Origin: Paenibacillus bovis | GTDB taxonomy: Bacteria > Bacillota > Bacilli > Paenibacillales > Paenibacillaceae | DNA length: 64,000 nt | NCBI RefSeq assembly: GCF_001421015.2 | Contig: NZ_CP013023.1 | Location: 2,659,501 to 2,723,500 of the forward strand | Direction: 5' to 3' | Shown here: positions 1 to 9,697 of the stretch, in pieces | How positions within the stretch are numbered: the stretch's first letter is position 1 | How the letters are laid out: each line of letters opens with the position of its first letter | The notes under the pieces: model-generated | What the model saw: the letters and a program-made list of their open reading frames with translations, nothing else | Databases searched by the model: none | Told to the model about the DNA's origin: nothing | Program-made: the position numbers and the translations under genes

Positions 1-227
1 CGACCAAAAAAAGTCAGCTTCGCGAGCGCGACGATATCAAGGACAGCATACTCAATATCGAGAGAACGCTGGAGCAGTCCATTCATGCAAAAATTGAGGT
101 TGTTCATACGATTTATGGAGGATCCAAGCTGGTCATTGGCCGTTATACCAAGTATATTAAAGATACGGCACAGCGCGTTCACTTCATTTTCGAAAATGGA
201 GACATCGCAATGCTGTCCAATCACTAA
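1..227 (+). CDS. FapA/DUF342 family protein, 3' end only
   Basis: The window opens inside this gene. Reading from base 3, about 74 residues remain before the TAA at 225-227. The tail begins with a charged, coiled-coil-like stretch and ends with a beta-rich segment containing GGSKLVIGRYTKYI, which resembles the C-terminus of DUF342 (FapA, formerly flagellar assembly protein A) proteins. FapA genes commonly sit beside the flagellar sigma factor and SwrB genes just upstream of rpsB in bacilli, which fits the next genes. The N-terminal part lies outside the window, so the family call rests on the tail and on gene context. Confidence 0.65.
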   Translation, partial: TKKSQLRERDDIKDSILNIERTLEQSIHAKIEVVHTIYGGSKLVIGRYTKYIKDTAQRVHFIFENGDIAMLSNH

Positions 228-253
228 TTAAATTGTGAGGGCAGGTGTACGTT

Positions 254-565
254 ATGGGAATGAGAGCTGTAGAATTGCAGATTGCTGTACCTCGTACAAG
301 TGAAGCAGGAAAGATTCAACAGGAGCATCTTATGCGTCCGGCGCTGGAACAGTCGATGCTTTCGGATCAGCTGAACGAGCAGGCAGACCGTATGCGTACA
401 CGAAGCGATGGAGTAAAGGAGTCTTCCTCCGCCTCTATTCACGACGGCCATCCCGGTGAGCAGCATGCTTCCGGTAGGCAGCACGAGCAGGAAGAGGGCG
501 CTGTTCATGAGCCTGTTGCTGCGGAACATCCATACAAGGGTAAACATATCGACCTGTCCTTTTAA
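254..565 (+). CDS. Small conserved hypothetical protein of the motility cluster
   Basis: This 103-residue hydrophilic protein has no signal peptide or membrane segment. The N-terminus (MGMRAVELQIAVPRT) looks like the conserved part; the middle is rich in Glu, Gln, Arg and Asp and probably disordered, and the protein ends HPYKGKHIDLSF. I recognise the general pattern as a small protein often encoded between FapA and the SwrB-like gene in Paenibacillaceae, but I know of no function. Starts at GTG 245 and ATG 260 are alternatives; ATG 254 is chosen for spacing from the weak purine-rich stretch near 236-245. It lies 26 bases after the FapA stop, so it is probably co-transcribed. Confidence 0.6.
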   Translation: MGMRAVELQIAVPRTSEAGKIQQEHLMRPALEQSMLSDQLNEQADRMRTRSDGVKESSSASIHDGHPGEQHASGRQHEQEEGAVHEPVAAEHPYKGKHIDLSF

Positions 566-615
566 AGACAGGTTTTGTTTGCCATTCCAAGACATAATTA
601 TTAGGGTGAGTAAAT

Positions 616-1245
616 ATGGGCGAGTTTCCGCCGTGGGTATACATTGTAATTATTGGAGCCATTGCCGTAGTATACGGTATTATGATTCCCAAAAGAAGTA
701 ATGCCAAAACAGCAGATACAGCTGTATCCGCCACCGTGGAAAAAGTCGAAGATACGCTGGAACATTATATGACCGAAATCGAAAAAGAAAACGAAGAAAT
801 CATCGATCTGGTCTCCCAGATCAAACAGGAGTCGACAGCCAAGCAGCTTGCCCTTCAGGAACAGGTAAGCGAGATGAGGCAACGTCTGATGGAACTGGAA
901 CAGAAGGCGGCTGTCGCTCCCGTACAGCCGGTTTACCAGCCGATCCCTGTAGTGCCAGCCGGAATAGAGATAGCGGCCGCACCAGCGGAAATGAAAGGGT
1001 TTAACCAGCAGGGAGAAGCGCTGCGCCAATCGGCCGCACGCATGATGGAAGAGCAAGCTGCTGCATCTCCTGTACAGAAAGAAGTGGAAGAAACATCGGC
1101 CGAAAAAATTCAGAATCGTTATCCCGAATTATTCAAGCTGCATGAGAGCGGCAAGTCTGTTGACACTATTGCCAAAGCGGTCGGGTTGCAGCGCGGCGAA
1201 GTACTGCTGATTCTGCAGCTGGCCAAACAGGAGGAACAATCGTGA
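616..1245 (+). CDS. SwrB-like single-pass membrane protein (DUF6115-like)
   Basis: This 209-residue protein has an N-terminal transmembrane helix (about residues 7-25) with little before it, a long acidic and basic coiled-coil region (about 40-95), a Pro/Ala/Gln-rich linker, and a C-terminal helical motif starting YPELFKLHESGKSVDTIAK that looks like a helix-turn-helix found in DUF6115 proteins. In B. subtilis the gene at this position, between sigD and rpsB, is swrB, which promotes flagellar basal-body export switching and swarming; similarity in layout and position suggests the same role here. A GGGTGAG ribosome binding site precedes the ATG. The stop overlaps the start of the next gene, indicating translational coupling. 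Confidence 0.7.
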   Translation: MGEFPPWVYIVIIGAIAVVYGIMIPKRSNAKTADTAVSATVEKVEDTLEHYMTEIEKENEEIIDLVSQIKQESTAKQLALQEQVSEMRQRLMELEQKAAVAPVQPVYQPIPVVPAGIEIAAAPAEMKGFNQQGEALRQSAARMMEEQAAASPVQKEVEETSAEKIQNRYPELFKLHESGKSVDTIAKAVGLQRGEVLLILQLAKQEEQS

Positions 1246-1865
1246 TCAAAAACCGCTCTTTTATTATTGGAATAGGTATAGGTATGATTGTAGGAGCAAT
1301 CCTGCTGCAAATCATGAATATCGGCAAGGGTCAGACGATGATGAACGGAAGCCAGCTTACACCCGAGCAGATTCAGGAAGCCGCACAGGCTCAAAATATG
1401 CAGGTGTTTGCTGCAAATCAAAAAGTATATACAAGCGAGCAGTGGAAGCAGCTTGAGGCGGAAGAGGCGGCCAAAAAAGCGGAAGCTCAAAAAGGAAGCA
1501 AATCTTCTTCAACCAAGGAACCTACAGCACCAACAAGCCCGGAGCAGCCAAAGGCATCGACTAATGAGTCTACTACTCAGCCCAAGCAGCCTTCGAGTAC
1601 CAGTACTACCAAGACGCAGCAATCCAAAACACCTGCTTCTCCTCAATCTCCCAATGTGAGTTTTACGATTAATCCCGGCGAGAATCTGGATGATGTAGCC
1701 TTTTCACTCAAAAAAGAAGGACTGATCGGTAGTCAGAGTGAATTTATTAATAAGGCTACAGAACGCAAGGCAAATACCAAGCTGCAGGTAGGTACGTTCG
1801 AGATCGGAAACAAACAGGATTACGATGATATTATCAGTATTATTACAGGACAGCCATCTTCATGA
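1242..1865 (+). CDS. MltG-like membrane protein lacking the lytic transglycosylase domain
   Basis: This 207-residue protein starts at GTG 1242, overlapping the previous stop by four bases. It has an N-terminal transmembrane helix (about residues 7-27), a long Thr/Ser/Pro/Gln-rich linker typical of extracytoplasmic spacers, and a C-terminal domain (about 138-207, beginning FTINPGENLDDVAFSLKKEG) that resembles the LysM-like N-terminal module of MltG/YceG endolytic transglycosylases. MltG itself is about 330-380 residues and carries its catalytic Glu in a C-terminal domain that is absent here, so this protein is unlikely to cut glycan on its own. A role in wall or membrane organisation next to the flagellar genes is inference. 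A hairpin terminator follows. Confidence 0.6.
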   Translation: MIKNRSFIIGIGIGMIVGAILLQIMNIGKGQTMMNGSQLTPEQIQEAAQAQNMQVFAANQKVYTSEQWKQLEAEEAAKKAEAQKGSKSSSTKEPTAPTSPEQPKASTNESTTQPKQPSSTSTTKTQQSKTPASPQSPNVSFTINPGENLDDVAFSLKKEGLIGSQSEFINKATERKANTKLQVGTFEIGNKQDYDDIISIITGQPSS

Positions 1866-1873
1866 GACGTTGC

Positions 1874-1902
1874 GAAAAGCAGCATGAAGGTGGCTGTTTT
1901 TC
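1874..1902 (+). terminator. Terminator closing the motility-linked cluster
   Basis: Arms GAAAAGCAGC (1874-1883) and GCTGTTTTTC (1893-1902) form a 10-bp stem with one G-U pair and a 9-base loop; the 3' arm itself holds the T-run. It separates the MltG-like gene from the rpsB promoter region. Confidence 0.55.
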
Positions 1903-1933
1903 TGCTTGGAATACAATGAATCGATATTGGGTA

Positions 1934-1963
1934 TTGCGCATTGTAAGAGCCTTATGATATATT
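1934..1963 (+). promoter_or_regulatory. Possible sigma-A promoter of rpsB-tsf
   Basis: TTGCGC (1934-1939) and TATATT (1958-1963) are separated by 18 bases. The following leader of about 120 bases contains a hairpin built from GGCAA/TTGCC and CTTTTC/GAAAAG at 2000-2031, which could be a site for ribosomal protein feedback; this is inference only. A second -10-like TATGAT overlaps, so the exact promoter is uncertain. Confidence 0.35.
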
Positions 1964-2087
1964 AATTGGTGGTGTTAAAACACACGCTTTCTGATTTCAG
2001 GCAAAGGTGCTTTTCAACGAAAAGTCTTGCCGAAAGTGGACGAGAGCGGAGGCACACAAAAAAACCAAATCTTAGGAGGAAACACAA

Positions 2088-2786
2088 ATGGCAGTTATTT
2101 CCATGAAACAGCTTTTGGAAGCTGGCGTACATTTCGGACACCAGACTCGTCGCTGGAACCCAAAAATGGATCGTTACATCTTTACAGAAAGAAACGGAAT
2201 TTACATCATCGACCTGCAAAAAACAGTTAAAAAAGTTGATGAAGCTTACAACTTCGTAAAATCCGTAGCAGCTGACGGCGGTACTGTACTGTTCGTTGGT
2301 ACTAAAAAACAAGCTCAAGATTCCGTTAAGGAAGAAGCTGAGCGCGCAGGTCAATTCTACATCAACCAACGTTGGTTGGGTGGTACACTGACTAACTTCG
2401 AAACGATCCAAAAACGTATCAACCGTCTGAAAGAACTGGAAAAATGGGAAGAAGACGGTACTTTCGAAGTACTGCCTAAAAAAGAAGTAATCCTGCTTCG
2501 CAAAGAGAAAGATCGTCTGGAGAAATTCCTGGGCGGTATCAAAAACATGAGAGGCCTGCCTAGCGCCCTGTTCATCATCGATCCTCGTAAAGAGCGTATT
2601 GCTGTAGCAGAAGCTCGCAAACTGGGTATCCCAATCGTAGGTATCGTTGATACTAACTGTGATCCGGACGAAATCGACTATGTAATTCCAGGTAACGATG
2701 ACGCGATTCGCGCGGTTAAATTGCTGACTGGAAAAATGGCTGATGCGGTTATCGAAGCTAACCAAGGCGAGCAAACTACTGCATAA
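2088..2786 (+). CDS. rpsB: 30S ribosomal protein S2
   Basis: This 232-residue protein is a full-length S2 of the small ribosomal subunit, needed for late 30S assembly and for S1 or mRNA docking. Hallmarks: N-terminal [27 protein letters not shown] in the middle, and [17 protein letters not shown] followed by [10 protein letters not shown] and IPGNDDA near the C-terminus. The Shine-Dalgarno AGGAGG lies directly upstream of ATG 2088. A terminator-like hairpin separates it from tsf, so tsf is made by read-through or from its own promoter, as is common for rpsB-tsf. Confidence 0.98.
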   Translation: MAVISMKQLLEAGVHFGHQTRRWNPKMDRYIFTERNGIYIIDLQKTVKKVDEAYNFVKSVAADGGTVLFVGTKKQAQDSVKEEAERAGQFYINQRWLGGTLTNFETIQKRINRLKELEKWEEDGTFEVLPKKEVILLRKEKDRLEKFLGGIKNMRGLPSALFIIDPRKERIAVAEARKLGIPIVGIVDTNCDPDEIDYVIPGNDDAIRAVKLLTGKMADAVIEANQGEQTTA

Positions 2787-2831
2787 TTAGCTGATCACGC
2801 ATTAACATGGCAATGAAGATTGCGTAAAAAT

Positions 2832-2876
2832 AAAAGGGTGGTTGGTAGGTGTATAGCCTTTCACTGCCCTTTTTTT
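2832..2876 (+). terminator. Hairpin terminator or attenuator between rpsB and tsf
   Basis: AAAAGGG (2832-2838) pairs with CCCTTTTTT (2867-2875), with an inner AGG/CCT stem, followed by a T-run to 2876. Partial termination here would set the S2 to EF-Ts ratio. Confidence 0.7.
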
Positions 2877-3040
2877 AAGATATCAGAGGAATTGCAAATT
2901 CAATTTCCTGATGAAATATGGTAAGCTTCTACTGGGTGTATCCCGTTAAAGGATACCAGGGTGAAAAACGGTCGGCAGCATATCATGATGCAGATCGAAT
3001 GGATGTTACTTAAATACTCAATTATATGGAGGTCACAATA

Positions 3041-3691
3041 ATGGCAGTTAGTGCAAGCGCAGTAAAAGAGCTTCGTGAAAAAACAGGCGCAGGTATGCTG
3101 GATTGTAAGAAAGCACTGGAAGAAACAGGCGGCGACATCGCAAAAGCGGTAGACGTACTGCGTGAAAAAGGTCTGTCTGCAGCAGCAAACAAAGCTGGCC
3201 GTGCAGCAACTGAAGGTACTGTAGAATCCTACATCCACGCTGGCGGACGTATCGGCGTACTGGTAGAAATCAACTGCGAAACTGACTTCGTAGGTAAAAC
3301 AGATCAATTCAAATCTTTCGCTCGCGACATCGCTATGCAAATCGCAGCAGCTAACCCGCTGTATGTTCGTCGTGAAGAAGTACCTGCTGAAGCGATCGAA
3401 AAAGAAAAAGAAATCCTGAAAGCACAAGCTCTGAACGAAGGCAAGCCTGAGAAAATCGTTGAAAAAATGGTTGAAGGCCGCATCAACAAGTACTATGAAG
3501 AGTACTGCCTGCTGGAGCAATCTTTCGTTAAAGATCCAGACAAAACAATTAGCCAGCTGCTGAACGAAAAAATCAGCACTATCGGTGAAAATATCTCTAT
3601 CCGTCGTTTTGCCCGTTTCGAACTGGGTGAAGGCCTGGAGAAAAAAGAAGACAACTTTGTTGAAGAAGTTATGGCACAGGTTAACCGCTAA
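3041..3691 (+). CDS. tsf: Translation elongation factor Ts
   Basis: EF-Ts is the guanine nucleotide exchange factor for EF-Tu. This protein has 216 residues. The UBA-like N-terminus ([20 protein letters not shown]) is followed by the conserved core with [14 protein letters not shown], the motif that contacts EF-Tu. It is clearly shorter than the roughly 293-residue B. subtilis protein because only one copy of the core subdomain is present, as in other short EF-Ts proteins. The start at ATG 3041 is fixed by GGAGGT at 3028-3033; upstream in-frame codons overlap that site. Confidence 0.97.
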   Translation: MAVSASAVKELREKTGAGMLDCKKALEETGGDIAKAVDVLREKGLSAAANKAGRAATEGTVESYIHAGGRIGVLVEINCETDFVGKTDQFKSFARDIAMQIAAANPLYVRREEVPAEAIEKEKEILKAQALNEGKPEKIVEKMVEGRINKYYEEYCLLEQSFVKDPDKTISQLLNEKISTIGENISIRRFARFELGEGLEKKEDNFVEEVMAQVNR

Positions 3692-3743
3692 TCCGAATTC
3701 ATCTCGGGTTGCATCACCGGAAAACGATTCAGTAATAACAAAC

Positions 3744-3776
3744 AAGGAGGGGACACAGACTGTGTTCCTTCTTTTG
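3744..3776 (+). terminator. Terminator after tsf
   Basis: A long imperfect stem, AAGGAGGGGACACA (3744-3757) against TGTGTTCCTTCTTTT (3761-3775), has a 3-base loop and a T-rich 3' arm. About 110 bases separate it from pyrH. Confidence 0.65.
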
Positions 3777-3864
3777 TAAGATCGTTTAATTACGGCAGCC
3801 TGGAAGTGGAACCGGAACAGATCAAAAGACATCCTATAGCCGGTTATACCGCTATCAGAACTAA

Positions 3865-4616
<752 letters not shown>

Positions 4617-4617
<1 letters not shown>

Positions 4618-5171
4618 TGCCTCAATCGGTTAAAAAAAGTGCAGAAGATCGTATGCAAAAAGCGATTCAAGCTCTGAGCCGTGACCTGGCTACACTGCGC
4701 GCCGGACGCGCAGCACCATCCATTCTGGATCGTGTACAGGTAGAATATTATGGCTCCATGACGCCTCTGAATCAATTGGCCAATATCAGTACACCGGATT
4801 CCCGTACACTGCTGATTCAGCCGTGGGACAAATCCTCTTTGTCCGATATTGAACGTGCTATCATGAAATCGGATCTCGGACTGACTCCAGCCAATGATGG
4901 TAACATCATTCGTCTGTCGATTCCGGCGCTGACTGAAGAGCGTCGTGCCGAGCTGGTCAAACTGACGAAAAAATTCGGTGAAGAGTCCAAAGTAGCTATC
5001 CGTAATATTCGCCGCGATGCGAATGATGATATCAAAAAGCTGGAAAAAACGGATATTTCGGAAGATGAATCCCGTGGTCATCAGGAAGATGTACAAAAGC
5101 TGACAGACCGCTTCATCAAAGAAGTTGACAACGTATTGGCTGCGAAAGAAAAAGAGATTATGGAAGTGTAA
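4617..5171 (+). CDS. frr: Ribosome recycling factor
   Basis: RRF (184 residues) splits post-termination ribosomes together with EF-G. The sequence is full length and has the typical RRF features: the N-terminal helix ending [17 protein letters not shown], the strand [15 protein letters not shown], and the C-terminal long helix segment [18 protein letters not shown]. The start codon shares a base with the pyrH stop. A strong hairpin terminator begins immediately at the stop. Confidence 0.98.
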
Positions 5172-5213
5172 GAGACTGGCGACCCCTCCGAACTGGTGGG
5201 GTTTGTCTCTTTT
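5171..5213 (+). terminator. Terminator between frr and uppS, ending just before the uppS ribosome binding site
   Basis: AGAGAC (5171-5176) pairs with GTCTCT (5205-5210), and inside it CCCC (5183-5186) pairs with GGGG (5198-5201); a TTTT tail follows. The uppS Shine-Dalgarno begins about 12 bases later, leaving no room for a promoter in between. Confidence 0.8.
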
Positions 5214-5236
5214 CACTACTGCATGGAGGAAAAGTG

Positions 5237-6001
5237 ATGTTCAAGCGTGTTCGCTCATGGTGGGAAAAAGAAGAGCAACAAAGTTCCGGCGAACTTTCGC
5301 AGGAGAATATTCCACAGCATATTGCCATTATTATGGATGGAAATGGACGCTGGGCGAAAAGTTTGGGTATGCCGCGCGTAATCGGGCATCAAAACGGAAT
5401 GAAAGCTGTAAAGCGTGCCACCATTGCTGCAGATGAACTTGGAGTCAAATACTTGACCATGTATGCTTTCTCAACAGAAAACTGGAAAAGACCCAGAGAA
5501 GAAGTGGATTTTCTGATGAAACTTCCCGGGGAATTTGTAGCTACAGAGCTTGAAGAACTGGTTGAGAAAAATGTACAGGTCCGATTAATGGGCGATAAAA
5601 GTGTACTACCTTCCTTTACGCTGGAGCCTCTGGAAAAAGCAATTCGCGATACCGCACACAACACGGGACTCGTATTAACCTTTGCCATGAACTATGGCAG
5701 TCGGATTGAAATTACAGAAGGTGTAAAAAAGATGGTAGAGGCTGTTCAAAACGGTACGATGTCTATAGAAGATATCAACCCCGATACATTTGGTACCGTA
5801 CTGCAATCGTCAAGTCTGCCCGATCCTGATCTGTTGATCCGTACCAGTGGAGAACTTCGGCTGAGCAATTTTATGCTCTGGCAGCTGGCTTACAGTGAAT
5901 TATGGTTTACACCGATTTACTGGCCGGAATTTGGCAAAGAACATATGATTGAAGCAGTAGCAGAATATCAGCGCAGAATACGGAGGTATGGCGGTCTCTA
6001 G
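5237..6001 (+). CDS. uppS: Undecaprenyl diphosphate synthase (isoprenyl transferase)
   Basis: UppS condenses eight isopentenyl units onto farnesyl-PP to make the C55 carrier for peptidoglycan and teichoic acid synthesis; it is a soluble, membrane-associated enzyme. This one has 254 residues. The catalytic Asp lies in IIMDGNGRWAK (Asp34), and the substrate-binding RTSGELRLSNFMLWQ segment is near residue 200. ATG 5237 is chosen because GGAGGA at 5225-5230 is six bases upstream; the overlapping GTG 5234 is too close. It is followed after 46 bases by cdsA, as in B. subtilis. Confidence 0.96.
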   Translation: MFKRVRSWWEKEEQQSSGELSQENIPQHIAIIMDGNGRWAKSLGMPRVIGHQNGMKAVKRATIAADELGVKYLTMYAFSTENWKRPREEVDFLMKLPGEFVATELEELVEKNVQVRLMGDKSVLPSFTLEPLEKAIRDTAHNTGLVLTFAMNYGSRIEITEGVKKMVEAVQNGTMSIEDINPDTFGTVLQSSSLPDPDLLIRTSGELRLSNFMLWQLAYSELWFTPIYWPEFGKEHMIEAVAEYQRRIRRYGGL

Positions 6002-6047
6002 TAGTACCGGCGAACGTTCTGTATGTTGTTCGGATGGAGGATGGATT

Positions 6048-6848
6048 GTGAAAGAGCGGATAATCACTGGTATTATAGCTGCAGCCGTATATGTCAGCTT
6101 TTGCCTGCTTGGAGGCTACGCTTACCAGGGCTTGATACTGGCAATGGCTCTAATTGGATATTATGAATTTGTAACCATGACAAAGGCGGCTCCATTCGGA
6201 GCACCGGCGGTGATCGGCTACATTAGTGTCGCGTATATGCTCTTTCCCTGGACACTAATGAATCTGACACCGCCATTGTCCGTTGATCACAGTATTTGGA
6301 TTTTGATGCTTTTATTGCTGTCCATTACTGTGATATCCAAGAATAATCTGGATATTAAACAAATGGCACTTCTGTTCATTGGAGCCTTTTATATAGGTAC
6401 AGGTTTTGCTTATATTGCATACACACGTCAGGCACCGGATGGCCATGGCTTATATTGGACATTTGTTCTGCTGGCATCTATCTGGGCGAGTGATATTGGC
6501 GCATATTTTACAGGGAAAGCGCTGGGCAAACGCAAGCTCTGGCCTTCGATCAGCCCGAACAAAACGATTGAAGGTGCGATTGGAGGAATATGTTGGGCGA
6601 TTGTAGTCGCAATTGTGTTCTCATTGATGTCGCCAACATTATTCCCGCTCTGGATTGCCGTCCTGATCGGTGTAGCAGCATCTATTGTAGGACAGATGGG
6701 TGATCTAATTCAGTCCGCATACAAGCGTATCTACGGAATCAAGGATTCGGGCAAAATACTGCCTGGACATGGAGGCATCCTGGATCGCTGTGATAGCTGG
6801 CTGATGGTATTTCCGTTTGTGCATATTTTGATGTTAATGCCTTATTGA
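6048..6848 (+). CDS. cdsA: Phosphatidate cytidylyltransferase (CDP-diglyceride synthase)
   Basis: CdsA converts phosphatidic acid and CTP to CDP-diacylglycerol, the branch point of phospholipid synthesis (used by PgsA, also encoded in this window). The 266-residue protein is almost entirely transmembrane helices. The family signature is complete near the C-terminus: S-x-x-K-R-x4-K-D-S-G, then LPGHGGILDRCDS. GTG 6048 is chosen because GGAGG at 6036-6040 is seven bases upstream; in-frame codons further upstream overlap the end of uppS. Confidence 0.95.
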   Translation: MKERIITGIIAAAVYVSFCLLGGYAYQGLILAMALIGYYEFVTMTKAAPFGAPAVIGYISVAYMLFPWTLMNLTPPLSVDHSIWILMLLLLSITVISKNNLDIKQMALLFIGAFYIGTGFAYIAYTRQAPDGHGLYWTFVLLASIWASDIGAYFTGKALGKRKLWPSISPNKTIEGAIGGICWAIVVAIVFSLMSPTLFPLWIAVLIGVAASIVGQMGDLIQSAYKRIYGIKDSGKILPGHGGILDRCDSWLMVFPFVHILMLMPY

Positions 6849-6852
6849 TACA

Positions 6853-6886
6853 GAAGGAGAACGGTTTACGCAGTTCTCCTTCTTTT
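6853..6886 (+). terminator. Terminator after cdsA
   Basis: GAAGGAGAAC (6853-6862) and GTTCTCCTTC (6873-6882) form a perfect 10-bp stem with a 10-base loop and a TTTT tail. Confidence 0.85.
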
Positions 6887-7032
6887 CGCTGGAAAATAAA
6901 CATTACCAGGCGTAGATACTGCCAGATTCGCGGACAATTTTATAAAATGATATGGTTTATGCTAAACAAGATGGTTGGGTCTGCGTGAAATATGCCAGTA
7001 CTCAAGCAAATGAAAAGCAGATGGAGGACAGA

Positions 7033-8184
7033 ATGAAAAAGATAGCAATTCTTGGTTCAACCGGTTCGATCGGTACCCAGACGCTGGATGTAGTACGTGC
7101 CCATCCGGAAGCCTTTCAGGTGGAAGGAATAGCGGCAGGTACCAATGTAGAGCTGGTTATACAGCAGGCGAATGAATTCCATCCTCGAATCGTCTCTGTA
7201 GGCACAAAAGAACTGGCAGAACAGATTCGGCATCAGCTGCCTGCAGGAACACAGGTATATTACGGTGAACAGGGACTGATCGAAGTTGCTGCAGGCACCG
7301 AAGCACATACTGTGGTTACAGCGGTAATGGGCAGCATGGGTCTGCCATCGACGCTGGCAGCGATCGAGGCAGGCAAGACGATTGGTCTGGCTAACAAAGA
7401 AACCCTCGTTACAGCAGGCCATCTGGTTACCGAACGTGCCCGTCAAAAAGGAGTGCAACTGCTGCCGATTGACAGTGAGCATTCGGCTCTTTTCCAGTCA
7501 CTAAATGGAGAACCGCGTGAACGGATTGCCCAGCTGACATTAACAGCGTCAGGCGGTTCGTTTCGTGATCGTACCCGTGCAGAGTTACATGGCGTAACGG
7601 TCGCTGATGCGCTCAAGCATCCCAACTGGTCGATGGGAGCCAAAATCACTATCGATTCCGCCAGTATGGCCAACAAAGGGCTTGAAGTGATCGAGGCTCA
7701 CTGGTTGTTTGATATGCCTTACGATCAGATTTCGGTGTTGCTGCATCCAGAGAGTATTATTCACTCGTTTGTGGAATTTGTGGATACGAGCATTATTGCA
7801 CAGCTGGGCAATCCGGATATGAGAGTACCTATCCAGTATGCATTGACTTATCCGGATCGTCAGTCTTCCCCTTCTTCGCGATTATCGCTTGCACAGGTAG
7901 GCCAGTTGAATTTCAAGGAGATGGATTACGAGCGTTTCCCTTGTCTGCGAATGGCCTTTGAAGCAGGACGGCTGGGCGGAACAGCTCCTACCGTATTTAA
8001 TGCAGCCAATGAAGTGGCTGTCGCACGATTCCTCAAAGGAGAGATTGCGTTCCTGACAATAGAGGATATTATTGCAGATGCACTGGAACGTCACCAGACA
8101 ACAGCCAATCCAGAACTGGAAGTTATCCAGAGTGTCGATCAGGAGACGCGTGCACAAGCAATGGCTTTTTCCGAAAAGGTATAA
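7033..8184 (+). CDS. dxr: 1-deoxy-D-xylulose 5-phosphate reductoisomerase
   Basis: Dxr (383 residues) carries out the first committed step of the MEP isoprenoid pathway, giving the precursors used by UppS. The NADPH-binding GSTGSIG loop is at residues 7-13; ANKETLV and [10 protein letters not shown] carry the metal and substrate ligands, and TASGGSFRD and [15 protein letters not shown] follow in order. ATG 7033 has GGAGGA upstream; an in-frame extension back to 6952 lacks a ribosome binding site and family similarity. It sits between cdsA and rseP as in B. subtilis. Confidence 0.97.
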   Translation: MKKIAILGSTGSIGTQTLDVVRAHPEAFQVEGIAAGTNVELVIQQANEFHPRIVSVGTKELAEQIRHQLPAGTQVYYGEQGLIEVAAGTEAHTVVTAVMGSMGLPSTLAAIEAGKTIGLANKETLVTAGHLVTERARQKGVQLLPIDSEHSALFQSLNGEPRERIAQLTLTASGGSFRDRTRAELHGVTVADALKHPNWSMGAKITIDSASMANKGLEVIEAHWLFDMPYDQISVLLHPESIIHSFVEFVDTSIIAQLGNPDMRVPIQYALTYPDRQSSPSSRLSLAQVGQLNFKEMDYERFPCLRMAFEAGRLGGTAPTVFNAANEVAVARFLKGEIAFLTIEDIIADALERHQTTANPELEVIQSVDQETRAQAMAFSEKV

Positions 8185-8304
8185 TTTCCAATTAAAGTAA
8201 TTTGTCATGTTGTCTTCGCCAGCTATGCTTGTATATAGCCTTACAGAAATGATAATCTAATAGTAAGACCTTCGGTCGCAAGCATAAAAGGAGGATTTGG
8301 CAAT

Positions 8305-9576
8305 TTGGAGACACTTCAACGAATTATTATGATTGTACTCATGTTTTTTACGATCGTGACTGTGCATGAGTGGGGACACTATTTCTTTGCCAAACGTGCC
8401 GGTGTACTGGTACGGGAATTTGCGATAGGATTTGGCCCCAAGCTTTTTTCATATAAAAGAAACGAGACGGTATTTACACTTCGTCTGCTGCCATTTGGTG
8501 GATATGCCCGTATGGCCGGTGAAGATCCGGAACTGGCAGAGATTCAGCCGGGTCAGACGATAGCGGTACGTACATCGGACAATGTCGTTAAGACTATTTT
8601 TGTAGACCAACTGGATAACCGTAAAAATGTAATCCGTGGTGAGGTACAGTCGATTGATCTGGTTGACGATCTAAAAATTGTGATGGATGTGGATGGCGAA
8701 GTTCAGACTTTTGCTGTTCATCCACAGGCCATGATGATGGCAAGAGGACAGGAAATTCAGATCGCACCGCGCAATCGCCACTTTAATAGTGCTTCGGTTG
8801 GACAGCGTGCATTGTCTATTTTTGCAGGCCCTGCCATGAACTTTATTCTGGCTATTGTGCTCTGTCTGGTTTATGTACGTATGGTTGGCGTACCGATGGA
8901 AAATCCCAGAGGTATCGAACTTACGCAGGTGATGGGCGACGGAGCAGCGGCAGAAGCCGGTCTGCAAAAAGGCGATCTGGTAGAGAAAATCAACGGATCA
9001 CCGGTTGGAAGCGATCCACAGACTTTGGTCAAACTTGTTCAGGAATCACCAAACAAGCCAATGCAGTGGGTAGTTGAACGTGACGGTCAGGAACAGACGG
9101 TTACGGTTACGCCAAAACCGGATGCCAGCAATATTGGTAAAATCGGAGTTATACCCAACGTAGAAACACGTAGTGCAACGATCGGAGAGACATTTAAATA
9201 TGCCGGTCAATCTTTTGTAGATATGAGTGGACTCATTCTGGAAGGTCTCAAGAGATTGATTTTTGGGCAATTTGAATTGGATCAGCTGGCTGGACCAGTA
9301 GGCACTATTCAAGCGACTAATGATGTGGCTAAAATGGGAATTGAACAGATGATCCGCTGGACAGCCATTATTAGTATCAACCTAGGGATTTTCAATCTGC
9401 TTCCTATTCCGGCACTGGATGGTAGTCGCCTGATCTTTATCTTTGTAGAATGGATTCGCCGTAAACCGCTGGATCCGGGCAAGGAAGGTCTTGTACATGT
9501 TATTGGATTCGCGATGCTGTTCCTGCTCATGATTGCAGTGACGTACAATGATATTCTGAGACTAATCCGCGGTTAA
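8305..9576 (+). CDS. rseP: RIP metalloprotease RseP/RasP (site-2 protease)
   Basis: This intramembrane zinc protease (423 residues) performs the second cut of anti-sigma factors and clears leftover signal peptides; B. subtilis RasP acts on RsiW and FtsL. The zinc motif HEWGH is at residues 21-25 in the first membrane helix, FGPKL and RLLPFGGYARMAGED follow, a PDZ domain lies in the centre (around AAAEAGLQKGDLVEKING), and the third ligand is in NLLPIPALDG near residue 365. The start is TTG 8305, with GGAGG at 8290-8294. An insertion of about 60 residues between the LLPFGGY segment and the second helix is usual for Paenibacillus-type proteins. Confidence 0.95.
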   Translation: METLQRIIMIVLMFFTIVTVHEWGHYFFAKRAGVLVREFAIGFGPKLFSYKRNETVFTLRLLPFGGYARMAGEDPELAEIQPGQTIAVRTSDNVVKTIFVDQLDNRKNVIRGEVQSIDLVDDLKIVMDVDGEVQTFAVHPQAMMMARGQEIQIAPRNRHFNSASVGQRALSIFAGPAMNFILAIVLCLVYVRMVGVPMENPRGIELTQVMGDGAAAEAGLQKGDLVEKINGSPVGSDPQTLVKLVQESPNKPMQWVVERDGQEQTVTVTPKPDASNIGKIGVIPNVETRSATIGETFKYAGQSFVDMSGLILEGLKRLIFGQFELDQLAGPVGTIQATNDVAKMGIEQMIRWTAIISINLGIFNLLPIPALDGSRLIFIFVEWIRRKPLDPGKEGLVHVIGFAMLFLLMIAVTYNDILRLIRG

Positions 9577-9697
9577 CGGCAAAGAAGCAGTAAGCCGAAC
9601 AATTTGTGAAATGACTTGTTAATTTAACAGGTTCAGGATACTATTTGTTTGATGGTTTATGAATCAGGCAAATGCAGCATCCATACAAGCAGCAGAG

